Assembly: GCA_015847255.1 (NCBI GenBank)
Contig: JADLZK010000415.1
Span: 124,001-188,000, forward strand
DNA length: 64,000 nucleotides
Origin: Hyparrhenia diplandra
Lineage: Eukaryota > Streptophyta > Magnoliopsida > Poales > Poaceae
Direction: 5' to 3'
In this document: in pieces, positions 55,673 through 64,000 of the stretch
Layout of the letters: the number at the start of each line of letters is the position of its first letter
How positions within the stretch are numbered: position 1 is the first letter of the stretch
Made by a program: the position numbers and the translations under genes
Notes under the pieces: generated by a model
What the model was told of the DNA's origin: nothing
The model's database searches: none
What the model saw: only the letters and a program-made list of their open reading frames with translations

Positions 55673-57256
55673 AGCCCCTAAGCTTACCTTTTGCTAGTCC
55701 CTTAGCAAAACTATTTATTAATAATAAACTTAGATCGGGGAGTTGCTACAATGCTTTCATTCTTAGAAAGTACACATGCTTTTAAACAAAAACTCTACGG
55801 ATGGGATAACCATCATTCTGAATTCAAACTCACCCATATTACCTTAAACCATGGAGCTTTTTTAACTTTCACATGGGTCTTGAGTAATTGAAAGACAGAA
55901 CAATCAAGTCAAGCACTATGTCTCAAGTCTTTGATCAACTAATATTCGAGTTTTTATAAGTTTTCAAAATAAAAACTCGAGCTTTGTATTGAATGACACT
56001 CTCAATCTCTCAATATGTGGTATTTATGGATCCTCACTAGGCAATAATAGTGTTATGCCTTCTCTCTTAAATATGTAGTATTTTTTTTTTTTTGGAACAA
56101 GGCTGGATATATTAAGCCTTCTCTCATCTCTCTCTTACTCACTCACTCTCTAAATAAAGCTTATATGGAGCTCATAGGAGTGGCACTCTTAAATAATATA
56201 GCATACTTGCAAAGGATATATTGTAAGTCAAACAATGGATCCATAGAGAGTTTAGCCAATCAAATCAAGAATGCATGTGTGTGGAATATAGTGGATAGGT
56301 GTATATTTGGTGGCTAAAATTAATTCTACTTTTACTCCTTTAAAGAATTCATCTCTCTTTTGAAACTTGAAAATTTTAAGAGAAAACTTGGGCCATTACA
56401 CTTTCTTTTTTCTTTTCTTTCTTTTTTCAGAGAGAGGCGGGCATCTAAGTACCCATTGTTTTCATTGTGGACACTTGTCCTTTTTTTCTCTCTCTTTTTT
56501 TTTTTTACTTGTGACCCAAATCTCTTTCCATTGATAAACTTATGAGAGATAAGAGATAACAACAAGAATATATGGAGTAAATAATCATGGGCTTCCTATA
56601 GTTTAATTGATTGTTTATTCGGTGTAGGAATAAAATAACTCAAGTGGATAAAGATGGAAAAAGAATGATATTGCGATTATTCGGTGTAGGAACAATGCAT
56701 ATGCATATATGTGGGTGGTGTGTGGATAAATCTTGATTTTTCATGACTCAACTCTCACAGGTATCAGCAAAGCTTGAAATACTCAATCCAAAGCAAGCGG
56801 CGTATGTAATTGAAAAGTTCTCTAATCTAAATATCATAAATATATGGGTTTGGTAGGAATTTAACACTCTCGCCAAACAAGAGCTCATCATGAAAGATTT
56901 TAAATTTTCAAAACAAATCTCCATAAATATAGTTTCACTAAGGACAAGATAAATAGCAGCTCAGACTTCTCATATCATATCCCCAATTACCAAGACTTAG
57001 ATCAAGTATATGCTACCCACAAGTTCAGGGTTTAGGGCAAATCTTAGATCAAAACAAATGTATCCAAAACATCGGAGGAATTTCAATTTAAAATCAAAGT
57101 ACTTAAAATGAATTAGAAGCAGAGCAACTATTCATCATTTCCAAAGCGAATTTATTCCAACTCTAAATTTATTAATCACACCTTAATATATAGCTTAAGA
57201 CAATCTTTATTTGATTTAATATGTTATGCATCTTTTTTTTTTTTAAAGCGAGACAC

Positions 57257-57300
<44 letters not shown>

Positions 57301-58034
57301 TGTAAAGTGATACTTTTCTTGATAACCGAGGGTGCTTTCCCCAAGCTAGATTTTCGGGCGAATGGGTATGATTGAAGTTGATGACTACGTCGAAATCCGA
57401 CTTGTCATAGGCCCTCAGTATGGGTGTAGATGGATGGAGATGATGTTGTCCTTCCTTGGTGGAGCATTGATGGTGACATCATGTTGAATTGATGCTTCAT
57501 CAAGTGGTCGAATGCTTCCCTTTAACGTGTCTCATAATTCTGTTGAGGAAACTCAAATAGACAACAAAGCTCGTAAAACTCGTTAAGCGTTAGCGATTGG
57601 ATGTTTCAAGCTTTAATTGTCTAGAGCTTCTTAATAGCTATAGATTAAACATTAAAGATTAAGTTTCAATAGGAATTAAGTAAAGCTAATATTTTTATAT
57701 TTTATTGTTTTATAAGCATGCAAAAAAATTATAAAGTAAATGCAAACTTATTTTTTAAGCCGCCACAAGTAAATATTCACGAGGGTGTTATGCCACGAAG
57801 TGTTCACATGGGGCTTTAAGTTTTTAGTGGCATGCATGAAACATATTTATTTTCTTTTCTAATGCAGATATATGCGATGAAGTAAATATTCTAAAGGAAA
57901 AAAAAAATTATACAATAAACTAAAGTAAATATGCAATACTAAAATTTAAAGGATAACTTACTTACCTTTGGCGTGTAGTGGTTCATTCCTCCCATGGTTC
58001 ATCGGAAGGTACGAACGGTTTATCTTGATGGTTC
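55673..58034. other. AT-rich non-coding interior of the Athila-like element
   Basis: No coding domain on either strand. Pyrimidine-rich runs (56400-56510) and a TAA microsatellite are embedded. This is where pol would lie in a full-length relative. Confidence 0.55.
57256..57299. repeat. (TAA)n microsatellite
   Basis: About 14 uninterrupted TAA units next to a poly-T run (57233-57244). Confidence 0.95.
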
Positions 58035-58466
58035 TCAAGATGTTACCTCGGATGTCGTAGGAGAGGATGTCTCTGGTACTGGAGGTGGGCTCTCTTTCTT
58101 CCTCCACACCTTCTTAGGCGAGTTGGTCGAAGGTCGAGTTACCTCTAATGTGAATTCCTTTAAATCCATTTGCAATCTTTTATCCATGAGTTCTCTATCC
58201 TTCATGGCTTGCCATTCTACTATCGACATGGATTGATATTCCCCATCTTCCTTAGCTTCTTGAACTTTCTTAACTTCAACTGTTTCCTCGTTCCCTTGGT
58301 CTTCATTCTTCGAGACCTCTCCTGTATAGTCTTCCCATCCAACTTCATTCTTTGACACCTCCGCCTCGTAGGTTGCCCAATCTTCTTGTGTCATCGGGGT
58401 GTATCCCTTGCGGCGAGAGTGGCGTCTCCTTCTGTTGCGCAACTTCTTTGGCTGTTCATAGTTCAT
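58035..58466 (-). CDS. ORF of unknown function in the Athila-like element
   Basis: 143 codons on the minus strand, very charged (KKLRNRRRRHSRRKGY, then many Glu/Lys), with a duplicated EVSKNE motif and a C-terminal PPPVPETSSPTT. It follows the protease in element order. It may be the linker between protease and the lost RT, or a remnant of gag-pol spacer. No domain recognised. Confidence 0.45.
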   Translation of the reverse strand: MNYEQPKKLRNRRRRHSRRKGYTPMTQEDWATYEAEVSKNEVGWEDYTGEVSKNEDQGNEETVEVKKVQEAKEDGEYQSMSIVEWQAMKDRELMDKRLQMDLKEFTLEVTRPSTNSPKKVWRKKESPPPVPETSSPTTSEVTS

Positions 58467-58899
58467 ATAATTCTTAAAGTAACAGCGTACCTTTTCAGAT
58501 GGGAACTAAAAGTGGATTTCTCCAGTCCTGATGTAGATGATGGCACGGCGTAGTGTTTGAGAACGGTCTTCCGGCACTATAGGAGCATTGATATCTTGTT
58601 ACATTTGTGTCTAGCACTATGAAGTCTATAGGTGCGTAGTGGTCGTGGATGGGCTGGTACGTCCTTCGCTATTCATACGCAATTCTATAGGACCGATCCG
58701 CCATCTGCAATCTGGGTATATGTTTGGTACAAAGGTTGTTTGCCAAATATAAATTCAAAAATTACCTTAGGCATTATGTTGACTCGAGCCGATTGTCACG
58801 AGATGGTGTTGGTGAAGGTCAATCGATTGATCGAGCATTCTATTTACGGATTGCACGGATCTTCCAACTTTGGCGAGATATGGTGAATCGGCGATGCGA

Positions 58900-59560
58900 T
58901 CTCATTCTGAGTAAGCTTGCATTGATCATGTTCACTTGCTGCGGCTGCTTCTTCTTGTTCCTTCTTCTTCTATTGTTGTTCTTCTTGGCAGGTGCATCAA
59001 GTTCGTAGCCATATGCGTGCTGAGGATGAGCGGGAGATGTAAGCGTCTTGTTCTTGAAAATGAAGGTCTCCCTTCTCCCTTGATTGTGAAGCGGATCTTT
59101 TGCTTGAGTAAGCGTAGATGATAGCGTTATTTGTGCTTAGAATGGTCGGCCCAATATGATTGGCGACCTCTTGTCTCCTCGGTCTCAACGATGATAAAAA
59201 GTCTGGCGGGTGCGTACAAGTTACCTACTCGTACATAGATGTCTTTAAGGATTCCCTTGAATTGCTTGATTGATTGATTTGCAAGCTACAAACACATAGT
59301 TGTATATAATAAAGGAGCACCATGAATCTTTTCATAAATTACCTTTGGCATGATGTTGATGCTCGATCCATAGTCACAAAGTGCAGCATCAAAGGTGTGC
59401 AGTCCAATCTGAATAGTGATGACCGGTCTACCTGGGTCTCCTTTCTTCAATGGTAGCGAATCATCCTTCCATCCACATGATGAAGGTTGCTTGTAGTAGA
59501 GCCCCTGCATTAAATGTATCGACAAGATTTGCGGACTCTAACTCTTGAGGTTGGCACGGT
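58900..59560 (-). pseudogene. Athila-type aspartic protease region
   Basis: 59525-59286 reads GDPGRPVITIQIGLHTFDAA, LCDYGSSINIMPKVIYEKIH and GAPLLYTTMCL, the Athila protease signature (C-D-x-G-[AS]-S-x-N-x-M-P). The usual Leu/Met after CD is Tyr. The frame continues after a shift with LSTNNAIIYAYSSKRSA (about 59150). Stops interrupt it. Confidence 0.75.
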
Positions 59561-60950
59561 ATTTTGCCTTTTTCTAGTGGAGGTACAGCAGCGACTAAGC
59601 GAGCAAGTTGTGACTCTAACATTTTGTTGAAACTATGTTGATTCTTAATGGCGTAGCAAAGGTTTCCATTCTAGTATTAATGGTGTCTAAGGTTTTATCA
59701 TTGGAGGCTACCTTCTTATTAATCTGTAAGTCTAGATGACCCGGCAAGTAATTCTCTCAAAGGGGGTTGGTTAAAGTTATTACCTTGGTAGTTACCTGAG
59801 TAGTTTTGCCTTTGTTCTTTGATTCCACCCTTGAGGTTGTTGAGGGCGATAGTTATTGTTGTTGAGGTAGTTCACATCCTCTTGCGGTTCGAGGGCAATT
59901 CTTCCACGAGTGTCCATAGCTTCCACACTCTTCACAAGTCACAAGAGAGTCCTTGATGTGCATGACCTCTCTCTTCTCATGGTCTTGATTATCCAGCTTC
60001 TTCATCGGAAGATCAATCTTAGCAGACAGCATGTCCACTTCCTTGAGTTGATGGACACCTCCTCCTCTCTTACGAGTGTGCGGTGCGTTACGCATTCCAG
60101 CTCTGGTTGGATGCCATCTTCTCAACAAGTGAAGTAGCATTCTGAAGTGTAAGTGGCGGGAAAGCTCCTCCTCGGCGGCGTCCATTGCCTCCGCGGGTGC
60201 TAGTACTTAGCCACGTGGTAGAAGGTCTGCATAAATAGCCAATCCTCCATGCCATGATGAGGACATTCTACAATAAGGTCTGGCGTTCCCATGCCTCGAG
60301 GAATGACTCATCGTGTTGTTCTTGAAAGCTTGATATTTTCCCCCTTGAGCATTGGTCTCTTACTGTAGGAAAGAACTTGGCGAGAATTAGGTTGAACATC
60401 GATCCCATGTAGTGTGTTTGTCCTTGTTGGCGTAGAACCATTGTTTAGCCTTTCAAGCAATGAAAATGGGAAAAAGCGAAGTAGTAGCATCACGTGTTAC
60501 TCCTTGATAGTGAAGGTCTTTGCCAATTTCTAGAAAGTGTTGCAAATATACACTTGCATCTTCATGTGCCTTCCCATAAAACGATTAGCTTGCACCATTG
60601 TGATGAGCACAGGCTTGAGCTCGAATCCATTGTCTCCCACATTGACATTTGGTCGGTGCGGATGTTGGTGGTTGTCGGAGTAGAATTCGCGAAGACTTTT
60701 GTTAGCCATGGCCTCAAATCAGATGTTAAGCTTCTCTTGGAGTGTTGATCTTGAACTAACTTTTTGTATTTTTCTAAGATTTTCTAGATCAGCGAGAAAA
60801 TTGTCAGGAAGATTAGCACTTAACATACATTACCCCGAAATAGAATAAACAAAACAAAACAAGGGTGAAACTGTTATGAGTAGAAGTTTATTGGTTATTT
60901 GAACTAATTTCATAAGTATAGAGTTTATTAATACTTCCTAAGTTTTAAAC
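59561..60950 (-). pseudogene. Athila-like gag
   Basis: The 60185-59853 frame contains AKIDLPMKKLDNQDHEKREV and a CCHC zinc knuckle CEECGSYGHSWKNCP (about 59940-59900). N-terminal gag is decayed (60.2-60.75 kb, with recognisable KFFPTVRDQCSRGK-like sequence out of frame). A short leader (60750-60950) separates it from the PBS. Confidence 0.65.
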
Positions 60951-60977
60951 CATCCCGGCAATGGCGCCAAAAATGCT

Positions 60978-61312
60978 TGTTGACTTTGCTTAGTGACATT
61001 ACTAAAATAACAATGGCGCCAAAAATGCTATAAAAGCAATGGCACCAAACAACGTTGGTATTAAAATTACTTTGCCACCAATGAACTAGTCAGGGATTCA
61101 ATTACCTATACTTCTAGGTGTGAGATTAGCTTGTCACCCCAAACTATGAACTAGAAATATATTCATGGCATAAATATTATTATGAGACTAGGCGAAAATA
61201 ATATAAAGAATAATATAAATAAATAAATAACATAGGTTACGCAGTAGAACCGACAGATAATTATACCAATTGTAGCATTTTACCTAGAGTATTACTAGGT
61301 TGTTGTCGGTGG
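60978..61312 (-). repeat. 5' LTR of the Athila-like element, truncated
   Basis: Begins TGTTGACTTTGCTTAG on the plus strand and matches 53988-54320 until about 61312, where unrelated GC-rich sequence (TGTTGTCGGTGGTC) takes over. The remainder may lie past the window's right edge. Confidence 0.75.
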
Positions 61313-63640
61313 TCTAATACCACCGTCCACAGTAATAATACGGCTATCGTGCTCCAATGGCCTAGCTCTAGAGACAATGACACGAAAATTATCTTTGGTT
61401 CGGGGCAAATCGCGCTCCCCTAGTCGGTGAGGCCACTATCAGGAGCTCAAAAGCTCGTATCGGGCGATACAAGCTTGGGTGAGAGAGGGAGATGAGCTCC
61501 CTGTGTCTCTGTGAAAGTGGGTGATCGGAGTGTTGGAAGCTAGAATGCTTGTGAGCCGAGAACTTGCCCTTCTCCAATGGCCGAGCCTCCCTTTTATAGC
61601 GCAAAGGGAGATGCATGTGTAGCCATCGAGGGAGGGACTTAAGAGGAGAAGAGATACAAATTTGGGGGTAGAAGAGGAAATGGGACCGTTCGGTTGGGCA
61701 CGCCAGGACCTCCTGGGCGTCGCAAATGCCGCCGCCCTCACGCCATGGCCTATCCGCAGGTCGTCAGGGGGTGTGAGGGGCGGCTCCATTTTTTCCGATG
61801 TCTCAGACGTAGACGACCGCCGAGCTCGGAGCTCGTTTCGGTCGGCGGAGGGAACAAGAGCTTAAAGCGCCGCTGTCATGCCGCCCATGCGCCTCCGTCC
61901 ATCGCACACTGCCCACGGTCGGACTCGCGTGGCGCCGCCGCCATAAATGCGTGTACTTGGCGTCCGCAGAAAACGTGTGGACAGGAGAACTCGACGGGGA
62001 GCTCGGCCCCTCCATTGGGGAGGTCATCTTTGTCGATAGCGGTTGTCCGTAGTGCTCGGGCGCGGTATGGCGTGATCCAGGCCAGACCATGCAGCGTGCC
62101 GCCCGGGGATCGTTCTCTGGCGATATCTGCCATGGCTGCGGCGCCCGATAAGTAACCACGGCGTCGTCGGTCGGCGTTGTGTCCCAAGCCTATTACCAAT
62201 TGGGGAATTGGTGCTACCCGGGGAGCTCGTCCCGAGACAGAAGGGGCTCGTCGGCCGAGCTCGAGCTCGTATGTCCTTCTATACCGTGGAGCTCGGCCCC
62301 GGGGAGGAGGATGGGCGTTGGGCTGAGCTCGAGCTCATGCCCGAAGGAGCTTCGTTCGAGACGGAGAGGTCCCCGTGACAGAGGATCTTTCGGGAGCGGG
62401 TGCGAGAGCTCATTGGTGAGAGGAATGGGAGCTCGAGTGAGGCGGGAAGGCGGGCCTCCATCGGGGGAGCTCATGGGGAGGCTCGAGGCCAGGGCATTCC
62501 TCCCGCCCATGAGGAGCTCGTCCACGGCCGAGATCTCGGGTCCCTGCTTTGCTCGTCGGGGGATGGTCGGGAGCTCATGTACGGGTGTCCCAAATATCGA
62601 TCCCCCACAAGAGCCCCGAGCATTTGGGAGAGATGAGGTCTCTCCCCTGCATCTTTGCCCAGCGTGATAGCTCGTCATGGGGTAGCCCTAGTTATGGGAT
62701 TGGTGTTTGGTCCATGGGTGCGGAAGCGAAGCTCTTCGGGTGTAGCCCCGAGGCCCGTGAGAATAGTAAATTCTCGCGGAGGCTTTTCAGAATTTTTGTG
62801 GGCTCGTCGTCCCATTCCTCTCGCGATTGCTCGCGAGGGGCGGTGAGCTCGAGCTCAATCTTGCCTCGTTGGCCGAGATCGAGTGCTTTCGAGGGAGCCG
62901 CAATCGGATAGTCCGGGTGAGGCTCGAGCTCGTCACTCGCTCGCTTGATCACCGGGTGGATCAACCTCAAGTTCCGAGGACTCAACTTCCGTGATTCTCG
63001 AGCCCCCCGAGGTGTTCGGGCGGGAGACGCTGTTCTCGTCGGTGAGGTCAGCTCGAGTCGACAGTAGCCCTCGGCCGGACGCGCATGCCAAGGGAATGCC
63101 CCGAGCCTTTTCGGGAGCTCGAGGCGTGGGCCATCGGCGCCGCTTCTCGTGGCGCTCCTCGCTGCGTGATGTCCCAGGAGGAGGGCGGCCTCCAAAGCTC
63201 CGAGGCTGAGGCCGGCCTTCGAACCCCAGGCGATGAGGCTCACGTCGCAAGCTCTGTTTTTGCGGAGCTCGGTAAATCGACCGTCGCACCGAGCTCTTGG
63301 GTTTCTACGTTGGGTAAAAAATAACCGTTGAGATGTTACCGTTGGGGATTTTTACCGTTGGTGGGGGTTGCCCCATTAATGCCGTGGCCGTTCGGCTTCC
63401 GCCGGATGTCGCGCGGCGTCGATCGCGGCATCGATTCAGGCCGGGCGTGGTGCGTGGTGGGTCCCCCCTGGCGGTTTCTTCTCGTTGCCTCCGCCTTGGC
63501 GAGCTCTATAAATAGGAGGAGATTGGGGAGTGGTTTTACCTTCCCATCTCTTGCCTTCCTCCACGTAAAAGAAAGAGAGAGAGAGTTCAATCGCCCATTT
63601 GCCCACTCGTAGATCCGATCTTCCACCTCCCTTCGCCGCC
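61313..63640. mobile_element. GC-rich LTR-like DNA of a further element, edges unresolved
   Basis: Starts TGTTGTCGGTGG inside the Athila LTR, so it inserted there. It has a minus-strand TATA box (GCTATAAAAGGGAGG, about 61584-61598) and a plus-strand box (CTCTATAAATAGGAGG, about 63504-63519). The two promoters in opposite directions suggest either two LTRs of different elements or one LTR and one gene. 62200-63310 is packed with GAGCTC hexamers. Long ORFs on both strands look like a composition effect. Confidence 0.4.
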
Positions 63641-63994
63641 CGACTCATTCCGGTGATTGAGGGATGGGGCTCGTGGTCGCTTTCGACGGGCGGCGGTGGC
63701 GAAGATCGGCGATGCAAAGACCGTTGGTGGGTGGTCGTGCCGCGGACGGCGGCAGAGGAGTGGATTATCCCGGCGGCATCCCACGAGTGTGCGACCCGCG
63801 GAGGGGTACATCGTCTCCCTTCGCCGCCTTCCACGCGCGGGCTCGGAATGCCCGGGACGACTTCTTGGTGGCTCATCGTGTACTAGGGCATCGAGCTCCG
63901 GCACCTCACGCCCGAACGGTGTGCTTCTCCTCTCCGTCTTCCACGATGCTGCGTGAGGGGTGGTTGGGGATCCCTTCCAGCGGGAGCTCTTCAA
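63641..63994 (+). pseudogene. Start of a PF04195-type 'putative gypsy type transposon' ORF, truncated by the window
   Basis: In mixed frames the plus strand gives RPAEGYIVS, ARGLGMPG and then GIELRHLTP, RPNGVLLLSVF and a final GDPFQ-like segment. This order (GYxVSFxxFxxRGLGxP, then YYGIELHHLTPNxVLxLSxF) is the conserved N-terminal domain of grass gypsy gag-like proteins. The shifts between frames show decay. It lies about 130 bases after the plus-strand TATA box at 63504-63519. Confidence 0.65.
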
Positions 63995-64000
63995 GCACTA

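Larger units (their letters stand above)
53988..61312 (-). mobile_element. Athila-like Ty3/gypsy element lacking recognisable RT and integrase
   Basis: The 3' LTR is 53988-55672 and the 5' LTR starts at 60978 but is cut at about 61312. On the minus strand the PBS (about 60955-60977) is TTTTTGGCGCCATTGCCGGG, the TGGCGCC type of Athila elements, and a polypurine-like GGTAAGCTTAGGGGC lies beside the 3' LTR. Gag with a zinc knuckle and an Athila-type protease are present on the minus strand at 58.9-60.9 kb. From 58.0 to 55.7 kb nothing like RT, RNase H or integrase is seen, so this copy depends on others. Confidence 0.75.

Noticed and set aside
62179..62667. Long overlapping ORFs on both strands in 61.7-63.3 kb
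   Set aside because: All three frames of both strands are open for long stretches because of high GC; no motif recognised.

Overview
This window is plant nuclear DNA, almost certainly from a grass. The reasons are a receptor-like kinase fused to an MSP domain, CACTA elements with the TTTGCCGAGTGC subterminal motif common in grasses, and a dense nest of Reina-, Tat- and Athila-like Ty3/gypsy elements. Assignment to a panicoid grass is plausible but inferred. I see no intact host gene. The host genes present are one kinase-MSP gene split by insertions (2.87-19.80 kb), one NLR fragment (23.18-24.32 kb) and gene pieces carried inside DNA transposons.

Layout. 1-1740: end of a minus-strand LTR element (primer-binding site and LTR) running off the left edge. 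1741-2867: GC-rich unassigned DNA. 2868-3053: last kinase exon of the broken gene. 3389-16389: a 13-kb CACTA element with a decayed transposase, sitting in the next intron. It contains a second DNA transposon (3806-13436) that carries an RAE1 fragment and another gene fragment, and that element contains a 5.9-kb Reina-like chromovirus (6401-12288, TSD CCCTA). 17914-19799: the MSP exon, cut by a third CACTA element (18314-19768, TSD TCC). 20702-21770: a short non-autonomous CACTA (TSD CAC) related to the 13-kb one.

23.18-24.32 kb: NB-ARC pseudogene with an 11-codon retroposition scar. 24.95-28.61 kb: decayed minus-strand chromodomain gypsy. 28617-28966 plus 50668-50890: a plus-strand LTR split by a 21.7-kb minus-strand Tat-lineage element (28967-50662, TSD GTTTG). 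That element has two 1.8-kb LTRs, a decayed gag-pol with a second RNase H, and two antisense accessory genes, one encoding a plant mobile domain. Its gag is interrupted by a 6.1-kb CACTA (42335-48470) with about 0.5-kb tandem repeats.

50976-52015: a tandem array of a TRIM element (three LTRs). 53988-61312: a minus-strand Athila-like element with gag and protease but no recognisable RT or integrase; its 5' LTR is cut at 61312. 61313-63994: GC-rich retroelement DNA ending in a PF04195-type ORF that runs off the right edge.

The main interest is the insertion order, readable from target-site duplications, together with gene capture by DNA transposons and the antisense genes in the Tat element.
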